This document shows positions 24,785-37,044 of a stretch of DNA of 64,000 nt, in pieces. The first letter of the stretch is position 1. Each line of letters begins with the position of its first letter. The notes under the pieces are model-generated. The model worked only from the letters and a program-made list of their open reading frames with translations, had not been told where the DNA came from and did not search any database. A program made the position numbers and the translations under genes. Source of the DNA: Cryptomeria japonica (lineage: Eukaryota; Streptophyta; Pinopsida; Cupressales; Cupressaceae); NCBI RefSeq assembly GCF_030272615.1, contig NC_081411.1, positions 44,777,517 through 44,841,516 on the forward strand. The letters are read 5' to 3'.

Positions 24785-25503
24785 CGCTGTCATTATAGGT
24801 AGTTTAGGCAGCAGGTTTAATTTTTAGTTCGTTTATAATATGTAAAAAGATCTCCACAGTCATTATAGACAGTTCAGATTATAGATTTAACTTTTTATTT
24901 GTCTATTATGTGGCTAAGGCACCTGAGTGACTGTAATTATAGGCAGTTCAAATTATAGGTTTAATTTTTAATTTGGTCAGAATGTGGATAAAGGTGTCGG
25001 TTCTCATTATTGGTAGTTCAGATTATAAGTTTAATTCTTGATTTGTCCATAATTTGGATAAGGTACATTGTAGTAGGTTATCATTATAGATAGTTCAGAT
25101 TGCAGGCTTAACTTTTAATTTATTCATAATGTGGATAATGTTCTCAGCTGTCATTATAGATAGTTGAAATTGCAGGTTTAATTCTTAATTTGTCAATAAT
25201 GTGGATAAGGAACTCGAGTAGGCTATCATCATAAGTAGTTTAGATTCCATGTTTAATATTTAGTCTGTTCATGATGTGGATAAAGGTCTCACTGCCATTA
25301 TAGATAGTTCAGATTATAGGCTTATTTTTTTATTTGTTCATAATGTTGATAAGACATTCAAATCGATTGTCATTATAGATAATTCGAATCACAAGTTTAA
25401 TTTTTAATTTGTTTATAATATGAATAAAAGTCTTGACTGTCATTATATGTAATTCAGATTGCAGGTTTAATTCTTAATTTATCTATAACATAGATAAAGT
25501 CCA
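24785..25503 (-). repeat. Ten-unit minisatellite upstream of copy C
   Basis: Ten imperfect units of alternately about 70 and 75 bp, each starting near GTCATTATAGATAGTTCAGATT and including GTTTAATTTTTAATTTGT and AATGTGGATAA. The longer even units end with ACTCGAGTAGG-like sequence and the odd ones with TCTCACTG-like sequence, so the true unit is a dimer of about 145 bp. The sibling copies D (about 29873-29925) and E have a single unit at the same place, about 0.1 kb upstream of exon 1. Confidence 0.75.
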
Positions 25504-27050
25504 TCCAAAAATAATTAACTATAAAATGCAATACTTCTAAATCAGTGGAGTATATTCGAATATTCCTCTTGGTTAAAAGGAAGAAAGCCATAAACCGTTC
25601 TATCAATTCTAGTCGATAAAGTACCCTTCTAGAAGATATTAGTAAAAGTGTGCTGCTCTGAAATTTCTGTGGTCATGATTGAAGACCTAACGTAAATAAT
25701 TTATCAAAATTTCGGACTTTTATTTGCATTTTCTATGCATATTGTGTGTTCAAAGAAGAAAAGATGAACATTAGGAATAGTAACCAAAGATGTGAGGTCT
25801 GAAAGGTCTAGGTAACTAATTCATCACACATTATTAGTGTGCAACAAAAGTCTAGTGAGTGGTGATTGACATTATTAGTTGAAGATTCTGTTCTGATTTA
25901 TTTACAGTTAAATTTTTAATTTTTTTTTATTTAAGTGTTTTGATTCACAAAATCATTCTAGCTATTCGATATAAGAATACAAGTATTCTTTTGGATTAAG
26001 AGTCAAAGACTTTCGAACCTCTTTTATTAAAAATGTAACCAGTGCTTCAACAAACAGGTGTCTCATTTCAGAACGACCGTTTTTCTATTGTCCAGCCAGA
26101 ATTTCAATCTATTAAATACATTTGAAGAAAATGTTTCCTTTTTAACACTTTTTTCTGACTGTTCTAGCAGTTACCATTATGAATGTCCAGTTTTTTACGC
26201 ATGCATATAGAGCCCTCTGCAATTAAGTATGGCATCCATTTATTCAGTGCATTATTTTGATTTGAGTTTTGCTTATGTCTAGGCTTTTTCCTACTTTCAC
26301 CTTTGGTACTTCAATTTCTATTTTTCAAATAATTTTCATAGATAATAATTTATTTAAAAATTGTATTTGAAATTTAAACTTAGATTAAAATTACATTTTT
26401 AAAATTATATATTTGTAGGGAAGTAGTTTGTCTTTACTATTGTATAAATATGTATTATTTGTTCAATAAGATGCATGCATCAAATGCTTTTGTTTTGTCT
26501 ATTTCATTTCTGTTGTTCTATATTTTCCAATACCTTGAACATCATCGTGGCATCATTCCTTATAATGTTGATGGTTGTAAGAACTTATTTAAGTTTTTTA
26601 CATTAAAATATAATTAATTTTTAAAAATGATTATGTCACATCAAATAAGATTGAAGGAGGGAATCATTTTATATTTCACTTAAACATCAATGGTGAAATA
26701 GTCCCTATCAATTTTACACTACATTAATTTATAAAATATCATAAACATTTGTCTTATTTTTACTAATCAAAATTAACTTTTAAATATAAAATTGAATCAT
26801 ACTAAAAAATTAATATTTATTCAACCTTCAAATGTGTAATTTTTTCTATTGAACTAATAAGGTTTAAAATAACTCTAGTTTCAAATAATTAATTTACATT
26901 AACATTTTGAAATTATATTTTAACAACTAAGAAAATATACAAGACAAACATAAATTGGTCAATAGTCTATGTTGTAGTCTTATTCTTTTCAAAAATTAAT
27001 AAATGTGTTTCTTCTATAAACAAATTGTCAATTTCATACTTTAAAAAGAG
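25504..27050. other. Upstream region of copy C, then AT-rich DNA without genes
   Basis: About 25553-25880 carries the conserved group 1 upstream blocks (ATTCCTCTTGGTTAAAA at 25557-25573). About 25900-27050 is AT-rich and shows no gene or element that I recognise. Confidence 0.45.
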
Positions 27051-27056
27051 GTCCCA

Positions 27057-27245
27057 GATGTACCATTGTTGTTGGATTCCTCCACCTTGTGCCAACCACT
27101 AAAGTATACAGACACATAATTGATGTTTTGACAAGCCCTTTTCCATGGCTGGCCTGCATAAATTAGTGCTCATACTTTTCAAGCTTGACCCAGATTAGTT
27201 AAAGAGAAATATAATATATTAATAAAATATTGTAATGAAATTAGT
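27057..27245 (-). other. 3' flank of a lost group 2 COMT-like gene
   Basis: Contains CACCTTGTGCCAACCACTAA and CAAGCCCTTTTCCATGGC. These match the sequence just 3' of exon 2 in copy F (36850-37040) and at 30760-31010. No exon 2 follows, so the coding part is deleted. Confidence 0.5.
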
Positions 27246-27509
27246 TATGGACTAAAATCAAATTTCTTTAATATCAATTAAATTTATTTTTAATTCATAA
27301 TTGTTTTAAAATACTCGATTAGATAGTATACATTCAATAATCTTCCCTAGCATTACATATATATAATTATTTATTAATCAATAATACGCATTCAAAAAAA
27401 GAATGAAAAAAGAAAACTTAAAATTTGAAAAAACTTTAAAAAGAAAACATGAAACATTGAAATAAATAAAGATATAATTTGTTGGCATTTATTTTCCAGA
27501 GTCTATATA

Positions 27510-27840
27510 TTTTTTGTATTGAAACAAAGCAAAAAGAGTTGCATATAAAGAAGAAACCATAGATTACCAAGAAAAGAATGAATAAGACAGTAATTGCAAG
27601 TCTTGCGCACAATCTTGAGCAACTAATAGTGTAGACAACTCAAGGAATCTTCATAACTTGCATCTACTGTATTGTGTATGTACAAATAGAATAATAATTA
27701 GAAATCTGTCTTGTTTTCTATTGAAACAAAGCAAAAAGAGTTACATATAAAGAGACAACCAATAGGCATGGAGAAAAGAATGAATAAATACTAATTACAA
27801 AGTCTTGAGCACAAACTTGAGCAACTAATAGCATAGACAG
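27510..27840. repeat. Direct repeat pair of about 110-130 bp
   Basis: About 27515-27650 and 27723-27840 share GAAACAAAGCAAAAAGAGTT, AAAGAATGAATAA and GAGCAACTAATAG. They lie directly upstream of the gag relic at 27843 and may belong to it as leader or LTR remnants. Confidence 0.4.
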
Positions 27841-27842
27841 CT

Positions 27843-28745
27843 ATGGTAGACATGAATGGAGAATTGAGACAAGCTCTAGCAGATCTAATTGAAAGTAGAA
27901 ATAAGTGTAAGAAACTTGAAGAGAAGATCCCCTATTTGAGAAACCTACTTGATGAAGGAAGAAAGGCTAAAGAAAGGCTATTGATGATCTTGAAACAAAG
28001 ATTCATGTCTGATTTGAAGAATGCTTCAAACTTGAGGAAGAAGTGGATATGTTAAAAAACGAGTTAAAAGAGGTTAAAAAACAAATTGACAAGGGTTTGA
28101 AGCTTAAAGATGGAAGTGAAGTAATTAGTGTGATTCTCATACTTAGAAGCAAAACGAGGATAAAGGTGTACTCGGATTTGAAAATGATGAAAGTTCTAAG
28201 AGGTTTAATAAAGGAGATGAGGGAAAGGAAAAGGTCGATGAAGAATTAAAAGATTCAAACAAAGATTAACAAGGTTTCATTATGGCCTACTCAAATTAGG
28301 TAATCACCAAAATTTAATGGTAATCATTTTTCAAGTAATAAATTTGGGCATAGAGCTTGTGAATACAAAAGTTGGATTAGATCTCATTCATTCAACGGTT
28401 AATGCTAGATACTTGCACTAAATTTGGACATAAGGCGAGTGAGTTCAGAAGTAGGATGGTATAGAAGGGATATGTGACTACATGCTATGGTAGAAATGTC
28501 CGGTCATTCAATAGATATTTCTATGCATGTAGCAAGGTTGGGCACAAGGTTGTTAAGTGCAAGTGAAACATTAAAAGGAATGGAAATGGTCCAAAACATA
28601 GTCTGACTTGTTATAATTGTAATAAAATTGGACATATTGGAATTCTCTATAGATGAAAGAATGAGAAGTCTCTTTAGCCAACAACTATGAAAAAAAGAGG
28701 GCTGAACCCATTGTAGAGTAGGGCACAGGCAGCCTCCTTGCCTTG
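27843..28745 (+). mobile_element. Copia-type gag relic with coiled coil and zinc knuckles
   Basis: The plus strand encodes a long, charged, Leu- and Lys-rich coiled-coil region (about 27843-28250). After it come several CCHC-like knuckle remnants, for example CYACSKVGHKVVKC near 28530-28567 and CYNCNKIGHIG near 28605. This layout matches gag of a large copia clade. No pol is present. Old fossil with several breaks, lying where exon 2 of copy D would be expected. Confidence 0.5.
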
Positions 28746-28879
28746 CCAACATCACTTCGTGTGATCCAATATAAGGGTAGGGGCTAGACATCTACTGCAT
28801 TAATCAAGCTCCTCGCTTTGTGACCACCTAGTCTACTGTAGAAAGTCATTCTATGGATGCTTGGGTCTCTTAAATTGTG

Positions 28880-29065
28880 ATACTATGTTGAGTTTGTTTC
28901 ATAGACCACCTATAAGTAAAACCCTAATTCTGGTACTATGTTGAGTTTGTTTCATGGACCATTTATAAGTCGCACCTAAAAGGCTTCCATTGCTGCTGCA
29001 ATGTTCTACCTGACCCTTTTCAACCCGTCCATTTTCTATCTAATATGATTTATTTCCAACAAATT
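28880..29065 (-). mobile_element. Degenerate TRIM remnant in intron of copy D
   Basis: Contains TACTATGTTGAGTTTGTTTCATGGACC-like ends twice (about 28870 and 28935) and ends ATTTCCAACA at about 29056. It corresponds to an LTR of the TRIM at 49534-49866. The region 29066-29367 is the intron block shared by group 1 copies. Confidence 0.4.
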
Positions 29066-29367
29066 CAACCTCTTGGCTGAAAAGATATTGTGCAGGAGGA
29101 TGGAGGCACGAGACTGCTGAGAGATCACAAAAGGAGGAATATGGCCAGAGGAAGCTATCGAATACAACTGTTGCTACACTGTTGAAAATTATTACTGCAG
29201 CTTCAGATTTGGCCTCTACAAGGGGAATGGGCAACTGTATATGCTCTACATTTATCACCATTTAGGATGTAGTTTTCATCTCTCAACATTCCAGATCACA
29301 CAGATACAGACACTCTGTGATCTGTTTGATTTGCGTATATACAATTTCTATGATTAAAATTGATATT

Positions 29368-29769
29368 TGCGAGTCCAATAATTTGTCTGGCGATGTTGCA
29401 GTTATCTGTGCTCATCTCAAAGGTGATAAGCTTACTGCCCTCCTTGTGAAGCTACCAAGCTATCCTCGCAGCAGAATAACCGCAAAATCTCCCGCGCTCA
29501 CGAACTACCCTTGGATTATATTGCTCAAGGACCTTATCTAAAATGGGTCCCTTGTCATCCCCAATGTTCATGAACCACCCAGAGGTGTTTGCATAGGTGT
29601 TCATTGCATTTTAAACTGAGAGGGGATTGCCCTTTTCTGCCGTTCTGATAACATAATTGAGCAATCTTTTCTCTCACCCATCTCCCTCTTGACCTGTCGC
29701 AACGAGTTCCTTCATGATCATCATTACTTTTAGGAAGGAAAAGGCCGCGGACGGAGCGGCGAGAGCCAT
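29368..29769 (-). pseudogene. COMT-like copy D, exon 1 only, broken
   Basis: Homologous to exon 1 of copies A and B along its full length, ATG retained at 29769. The Leu codon in the SVLNV segment has become TAA, and the donor dinucleotide GT has become AT. A matching exon 2 is absent downstream; only a gene 3' flank (27057-27245) and a gag relic are found. Closest to copy E in exon and 5' flank (30250-30740 resembles 36160-36680), so D and E arose by a segmental duplication. Confidence 0.75.
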
Positions 29770-30750
29770 GCTGTACTGTTATGAAATAATTAGTGCTCTG
29801 AGCCTTGGATAAGATTAATAATTAGTGTAATAAATCATACTATACATCACAGGGGTTAGTTCACCCATCTCGGCTGTCATTATAGGTTGTTCAGAGGATT
29901 TAATTTCTGATTTGTCATTAGATAGTGTTGAAGAATTATTAAGAATCAATGTATAAAAAGCAGTACTCCGAGTCCACAATATTCCTCTTGGTTAAAAAGA
30001 AAGAAAACGATAAACCGTTCTGTCAATTAATGAAGTTCTGATAAGACATCCTATCTAGAAATTAGTCAGAAAACTTGCTGCTGTGCAATTTCTGTCCCCC
30101 ACGATTGAAGACCTGGTGTAAATAATTCATCAATATCCTTGTCTTTTATGTGCATTTTCTACGCACCTTGTCCCATTCGAAGAAAAAGAAATGATGTTAG
30201 GAATAGCAACCACACGTGAGGTTTGAAAAGTTTGGATAATTGGTTCATTGCTTGTTATCAGAGGAGAGAATCAAATAGTAGTATTCTAATTTCATTCTTA
30301 ATTTCATGCTTCTCAAAATCTTATGTAAAAATTTTAAATGTTACAATTTTTTTTGCATCAATTTACTTTCCAAGTATCTTTTATAACTAGGATTTAAGGC
30401 CACATCATCAACATATGATGTCACATGCGCATTCTTTTTGTCATGGTGTCTAAGAAGACCAAAAAAAAAGACTGATATTTGTGTAATAAGTCATGTTTTA
30501 TTGGTATGCTAATGTGACATCACATGATTTATTTTTTATATATAAAATATATTTCATTCAATTATGAATAGTCATCATTAATACTAATAACTTTAAAATC
30601 ATTACAATTAATAAAATATTATTAAAAATATTGACCTTTAAATTAATAAATATTATAACAATTATGAAACATGATGCTTCAACGAAAGTCTTGTTGCATA
30701 ATTGATTGAATATTCTCTTATGACTGACAATCTTAAATTTACTTTTAAAA
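29770..30750. other. Upstream region of copy D
   Basis: Holds the group 1 conserved blocks (ATTCCTCTTGGTTAAAA near 29980) and a single unit of the repeat that is expanded upstream of copy C. About 30250-30740 is duplicated upstream of copy E. No gene. Confidence 0.45.
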
Positions 30751-31009
30751 AAAGAGGTCCAGACGCACTAAAATATTGGATTCCCCCACCTTGTGCCAAC
30801 CACTAAAGTATACAAACGCATGATTCATGTTGTGATTGTATTATGACAAGCCCTTTTCCATGTCAGATGTGCATAAAGTAGTGCTCATGCTTTTCAGAAT
30901 TGGCAGAGAATAGTTCAGCATAAAGTAGTGCTCATGCTTTTCAGAATTGGCGGAGAATAGTTCAGCAGAAATACAATATATTAAGAATAGACTGTAACGA
31001 AATATCTAC

Positions 31010-31192
31010 AATTGAGTAGGTAGCATAGCATTTTCCTTCAATAGAAGATAGCCTGGCATAAAGCGGTCTTTCCAGTGGTCGATGTAAACGAAATCAGAGT
31101 AGGGAGAATTCATCTCCTCCAGAAATTGCTTGGCTTCGTCAATACGCTCGTTGAATTTCCCTTCCACCACAACCACTTTCGACGACAGCCCT
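31010..31192 (-). pseudogene. Orphan group 2 COMT-like exon 2 with internal deletion
   Basis: On the minus strand it starts at a normal acceptor and reads through the GKFNER, F-x-F-V and D-H-W-K-D segments. It then jumps, by a deletion of roughly 160 bp, straight to the last codons and the stop. The A-D-N metal site and the late Glu are lost. Its 3' flank at 30755-31010 matches that of copy F. No matching group 2 exon 1 lies upstream. Confidence 0.7.
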
Positions 31193-32344
31193 GCCTTTGA
31201 TCATGTGTAAATTTATTTGTTTTTTCTTGTATTTACCAATAGTCACGATTGATGGAGAGATAAATGAAATAGATCAGTTGGTTAACTAGTTGTTAGATGG
31301 AGGGCGGAGATTAAAAGTGATTTTTAAATTGTTGAAGGATTTTAATGTGTAAAAGATGGAATTTGATCATGTTAGATAAGAATGAAAATAATTTTTAAGT
31401 AAATGTAACAACTATTTACTAGGAATCTGGGTAAAAGAATGAACATTAGGAAAATGGGTTAGTACAATTAAATAAATTATTTTAATTTATATAATTTATA
31501 AAAAAAAGGTACATGGTGGAAAATGTGAGAACAATGTTTATTTTTTAGGTTTTTGTACATTCATTTTCTTGCTTCTACAATTGTTTTAGCTATATTGCAA
31601 TTTGACTTTTTGTTGTTGTCTTGTTTACTTGTATATACCTTTTTAGGTTTAATGTCATTCCATCCACCATTTTTTGTGAAAATATTTTATTTAGTATCTT
31701 AATGAATATTAATATTGATGTGTATAGATTTTATTAAAAAAAAACAATGTGCATATACAATTTATTGAAAAAATATATATATTTTTTTATCTCTAAAGAC
31801 TCATAATTTATACATGTGGTCCTCTATTGCAACCATATTGTCTTTTATCTTATACACCTTTATATAGTACCCATGTATAAATGACTTCCTAAACTTTAAC
31901 TAGGTGCATTTATTTTCTTCTACTAATTGTTTTAAGATATTAACTAATGACTTAAGTCTTTGACATTGTATAGACTATTAGAACTTCATAGTTATTGTAA
32001 TCCTTCCCTTATGCTTGATATTTTAGGATCCAAAAAACACACATCATATATATTATATTATTTTCTTTTAAGTGATATATATACACAAAAAAATAGGAAG
32101 TAAAATAAAGTGACAATTAATTTTTATACTTATTATATCTTTGGATTTATGTATCAATCTACTAACTTGCAATGTCTATTTGATTTAATGATCATATAAT
32201 TCATAACAATTTTAATTATTAATAAAAATAAAAAAGATATTTAGTGGGGACTGACATAAAGTAATGCATTTATTTTTTGTTTTCCTCTTGAATGAGGTTA
32301 GTATAGAACAAATAAAATATATGAAGTAGACTGTCAGAAAATAT
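31193..32344. other. AT-rich DNA, no gene recognised
   Basis: Very AT-rich. About 32220-32344 is the 3' flank of the exon 2 fragment at 32345-32475; nothing is recognised in the rest. Confidence 0.4.
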
Positions 32345-32475
32345 TCAGTGTATCTGATTGGATGGTTTAAAGCCAGACTTTGACACTGTCTAGCAACCAC
32401 CAAAGGTACTCTACATTGCTCTTGTATTCACAAGTCTCAAGTTCTTCCAGATGTGTTTTACATATTTTTTGATGT
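32345..32475 (-). pseudogene. COMT-like exon 2 fragment, C-terminal half (group 1, probably copy E)
   Basis: Matches the last third of exon 2 of copy B (tyrosine- and tryptophan-rich C-terminal strand and the preceding Glu region). It then passes directly into intron sequence, so the half with the D-H-x-K and A-D-N motifs is missing. It lies in line with exon 1 of copy E. Confidence 0.6.
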
Positions 32476-32479
32476 GCAA

Positions 32480-35278
32480 ACAATATGGTGACCTTGACAT
32501 CAACCTACAAAGAAATTTTGGTTTTAACTAAATGAGCCCCAAAATCAAGGCAAATTACATCAAGCTTAAGATATATAGGTATGAATAGAATAAAAAAAAA
32601 ATTATATAAACTAAATTCCTACAACAACAAAATTATATAAAGTAAATTCCTACAACATCATTGGGAAAGTTACACAGGAAAGACTAAAACATTGATGGTG
32701 GGATGTTGGTCCAATCCTTATGTTTTACCTTAGTATAGTGAATGGTATATTACTTTCTCTTCAACATCATTACGTTTAATAATAAATCATTAGTTTTTAA
32801 ATAAGATGGTTTCATTTAGTTGTTCTTAAATGTGACTTGGTTTAATGGTTAATTGTTAACATTAAATTTAAATATATGTAATAAGAAGATTCATTAATCT
32901 ATAATCTTTGGAACTAAAAATCCTAGATTTAAGTCATACCTTTTTTCTTGAGAATAATGATGATTGTTGAATGCAAAAGAAATGAGACTCTTTAAACTAA
33001 AAGACATAGTAATGGAACATATCTTGTTCACCTAAGTTAATGTGGATCTTGTTTGTTAGTGTTCTATTTAGATATACGAATAAACAGTACTATGAAGATA
33101 CAAAGGATGAAGTTTGTTTTATTTTCCATGTATCGAGTAGGATAGGTATTTGGGAGCTTCAATTTGTTGCATTGTGTTAGTGGCCCTTTGGTCAGATCTA
33201 GTTATAACTACCATAGAATTGGAATGGACCTCCTATCCATAAAAAATAATGGTTTAACTAACTATGATGACTGACCCCATTGTAGATTAGGGCACAAGCA
33301 ACCTCCCTTCTTTCCCAACATCACCTTGTGTAAGAGGACATGCAACTACTACATGAATCAAACTCCTCTCCATGTGACCACCTATTCTATCATAGAAATT
33401 CACTCTATAGATGCTTAGGCCTCTTAGCCTAACATGATTCTAATACTATATTGAGTTTATTTTATAGACCATCTTTAAGTCAAACCTAAAAACATTTCAT
33501 TGTTGCTACAATGTTCTACCTGACCTTTTTCTGACCCATTCATTTTCTATCTATAAGGTGCTAAAATTAGGGCTTCACAAATTAGATTAATCAAGCTACT
33601 AATTTCATTGGACCATCTCACAACAAGGGGGATTGAATTTGATTGATCCAACCCTAAGAAGGCCAAATAAAAATCAGATTAATCCTCCTTGTTTGACTTG
33701 AAATTGAATTTGAATTAGGTTTGAATTGCAATACTAGATCTAGGACAAATAGTGAGAATTTAACATAAAATAATTGTAATAGTAGGTTCTAGATATCTTG
33801 TAGAGGTGTAAAGTTGAATCTAAGGATGGGAAATAGATTAGAACCTATGACAGAAAACTGACGATAAATTGTCAAGACCAAGAGGTTTCGGGTGATGTGG
33901 CCCTCCAAAGATTGGATACAGACAAACTAAATCTTGTTTGGATTAGGATGACACATATAATTTCCTATTAGAAGTTTGTCATAAATTCTCATGACCAAGT
34001 ACTATGGAGCAACCTAGTCCTCCATTTTTTGCATCTTCAAAAACTAGGTCTAATTATCATTGTCTACTTTGTTGAATTCCCTACTAATGGCACTGGGGTC
34101 AATTTACTACACAGAGAATAATAAAAAAATATTTGTTGATGGGGGTTTGCCTAGGTCAAAACTCAGTTTGGGAATTAACCTTGACTTGAATTGAAATATG
34201 ACATGAAAAAATTGAAGTAAATGTTGAATGATATACCTCAAATCTACAATGGTTGATTCTAGAGGGTGATGATGCAATTCTCTGTAGATGTGATCACAAG
34301 TGTCGGTGCAATAACATGACTTAACATAATATGAGCATGAATGACTTAATCAAACACACATGCTTGCATGAAGATTGTTGTAGATTTGTTTCTCCATGAT
34401 ACTTGAAGGACATGGTGGGATGAAAATGTTGCTTTGAATGCTTGAGAATGCTTGATGATGAATGTTCGATGGATGGATAGATGTCTAAAAGTATTAGATT
34501 GATTAACCTCAATTGTATCAGATGAAAATGAATAGTAAGAATGCTCTTATATAGGGTTCTCAAGGTTAAGCTGATGTCCAACGATCAAATTGAGGCACAA
34601 AGATCAAAAACCATCAGGGAGGGAAAGTGCACAAACCCATTGAAATTAGGGCCTATTTAAGGAGGATCATGGTGCCTTGGTGCCTCAGGCTTCCTAGTCC
34701 AGACAAGGGCAACCCAAGCACCCTTGTCCTCCCAAAACATGGCAAACAAGTAGACAATCAAGAGGGCATAGTCATAGGATGGGGTCCACTTAGTCGTACA
34801 ATCAGGAGGCATCAAATTTGAGCTAAAAAATGACCAAAACGGACCTAGGGGAGAACTAAGATGAACCACATTAAAGTAGGGACATAAAAGATGGTGTAAA
34901 TTATACAAGATTGCAATTTATAATGCTACACTATCTAATATGATTTATTTCCACCCAATTGAAGCTCATGGCCGAGAAGACATGTGCAGCATGCTAGAGG
35001 CACGAGGCTTCTAAGAGGACACAAAAGGATGATCATGGCCAGAGGAAACTAACCAATACAACTGTTGCTAAACTGTTGAGAATTATTACTGTAGCTTCAG
35101 ATTTGGCTTCTAACTGTAGCTTCAGATTTGGCTTCTACAAGGGGACTGGGCAACTGTATATAGTCTACATTTATCAATATTTAGGATTTACTTTTCATCT
35201 CCCAACATTCTAGATCAAACGCTCTGATGTGATCTATTTAAGATGGGTATACACAATTTCTATGATTTAAATTGATAC
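32480..35278 (-). other. Intron of copy E, with TRIM remnant and a 1.4-kb insertion
   Basis: About 32490-33110 matches the introns of B and C. About 33270-33553 and 34938-34965 are the two sides of a degenerate TRIM LTR, split by the insertion at 33554-34930. About 34970-35278 is the shared intron block, with a short internal duplication near 35090-35135. The reading frames here are not genes. Confidence 0.5.
33554..34930. mobile_element. 1377-bp non-autonomous DNA-transposon-like insertion (in copy E)
   Basis: Flanked by the 7-bp direct repeat CTATCTA (33547-33553 and 34931-34937). The intact site is seen in copy D (TTTTCTATCTAATATG at 29026-29041). The ends are weak inverted repeats (TAAGGTGCTAAAATT against TGTAGCATTATAAATT). 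No transposase frame. An equal-length copy (1377 bp) is present at the same site in the intron of copy H. TSD length and ends would suit a hAT-like element, but the family is uncertain. Confidence 0.5.
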
Positions 35279-35657
35279 CCGCATGTTCGATAATTTACCT
35301 GGCGATGTTGCAGTTATCTGTGCTCATTTTAACAGTGATAAGCTTACTACCCTCGTTGTGCAGCTGCGAAGCAATCCTCACAGCAGAATACCCGCAGTAT
35401 GTCCCGAGCTCAAGAACTACCCTTGGCTTATATTTGTCAAGTGCCTTATCTAAACTGGGTCCCTAGTCATGCCCAATGTTCATGAACCAGCTAGAGGTCT
35501 CCATTGCATTTTAAACTGAGAGGGGATTACCCTTTTCTACCGTTCTGATAACATAATCGAGCAACGCTTTCTCTCATCCATCTGCCGCAACGAGTTGCTT
35601 CATGTTCATCGTTACTTTCAGGAAGGAAAAGGTCGTGGACAGAGATGCGAGAGCCAT
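35279..35657 (-). pseudogene. COMT-like copy E, exon 1, broken
   Basis: ATG at 35657 and donor (GCGG/GTATC) are intact. The G-D-D-K segment contains a TAG stop, the Leu codon of SVLNV is TAA as in copy D, and two small deletions remove parts of the GQAGDG segment and of the region before W65. Shared lesions with D show that the common ancestor of D and E was already dead. Upstream DNA to about 36680 matches the 5' flank of D. Confidence 0.75.
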
Positions 35658-36840
35658 GTTGTATTGTTTTGAAATAATTAGTGCTCTGAGCCTTGAATAA
35701 GATTAATAATTAGTGTAATAAACCATACTGTAGATCACAGAGGTTAGTTCAACCTTCTCGGCTATCATTATAGGTTATTCAGAGGGTTTAATTTATGATT
35801 CGTCAATAATGTGGATGAAAGACCATTAGGTACTGTTGAAGAATTATTAAGGATCATTGTATAAAAAGCAATACTCGGAGTCCACTATATTCCACTTGGT
35901 TAAAAAGATAGAAAACGATAAACCATTCTGTCAATTATTGAAGTTCTGATAAGACATCCTATGTAGAAAATAGTCAGAAAACTTGCTGCAGTGCAATTTC
36001 TGTCGCGCATGATTGAAGACCTGATGTGAATAATTCATCAAAATACTTGTCTTTTATGTGCATTTTCTACGCACCTTGTGCCAGTCGAAGAAGAAATGAT
36101 GTTAGGTGTAGCAACCAGGCATGTGATGTTTGAAAGGTTTGGATAATGGGTTGATTAGAGGAGAGAATCAAATAGCGGAGCATTTTTAATTTTGTGTATT
36201 AGAGTATTTTAATTTCTTGTTTCTCAAAATTTTACATAAAAATTTCAAATGTCTTAATTCTTTTTGCATCAGCTTATTTTTCAAATATCTTTTATAACTA
36301 GGGTTCAAGATCACGCCATCAATGTATAATGCCACATATTCAGTCTTTTTGTCATGGTGTCCAAAAAGGCCAAAATAAAAAGTGAGACTGATATTTCTGT
36401 AATAAGTGATGTTTTATTGATGTGCTAATGTGGTATCATATGATTCAATTATAGAATACATTTCATTTAATTATAGGTAGTCATCATTAAAACTTTTAAA
36501 ATCATAACTATTAGTACAATATTATTAAAAATTATTGACCTTTAAATCAATAAATACCATAAAAACTAGAGACATGACCAATTATTCCACCCTCCTCCAT
36601 AATGAACAAGTCTTGTCAAATTATTAATTAGTTGAAGAATCTCTTTTGAAATATTTGAACAAGGAAAGTCTTGTCAAATTATTAATTAGTTGAAGAATCT
36701 CTTTCAAAGAATATATTTATATATTTTATAACAAAATATACTTTATTTTTTAAAAAGATTGTATCACACGAAATAAGATTTATTCCCAACTTCAATAAGA
36801 CTTTTCTTCAATAAAAACTGTCAATTTCAGACTTTAAAAA
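35658..36840. other. Upstream region of copy E
   Basis: Group 1 upstream blocks at about 35880-36140, then about 36160-36680 duplicated from the D locus. A short local duplication (GTCTTGTCAAATTATTAATTAG) occurs near 36610 and 36668. No gene. Confidence 0.45.
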
Positions 36841-37015
36841 TGGTCCAGACGCACTAAAATATCGGATTCCCCCACCTTGTGCCAATCACTAAAGTATACA
36901 AACACATAATTCATGTTTTGATTTTATTATGACAAGCCCTTTTCCATGGCAGACGTGCATAAACTAGTGCTCATGCTTTTCAGGATTGACAGAGAACAGT
37001 TCAGCAGAAATACAA

Positions 37016-37021
37016 TTTATT
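37016..37021 (-). terminator. Possible polyadenylation signal of copy F
   Basis: AATAAA on the minus strand about 24 nt after the stop codon. Confidence 0.35.
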
Positions 37022-37044
37022 AAGAATAGACTGCAACGAAATAT

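Noticed and set aside
34627-34821. Plus-strand frame conserved at 45431-45625
   Set aside because: The two copies lie in a duplicated non-coding insertion; differences do not favour synonymous sites and no domain is seen.
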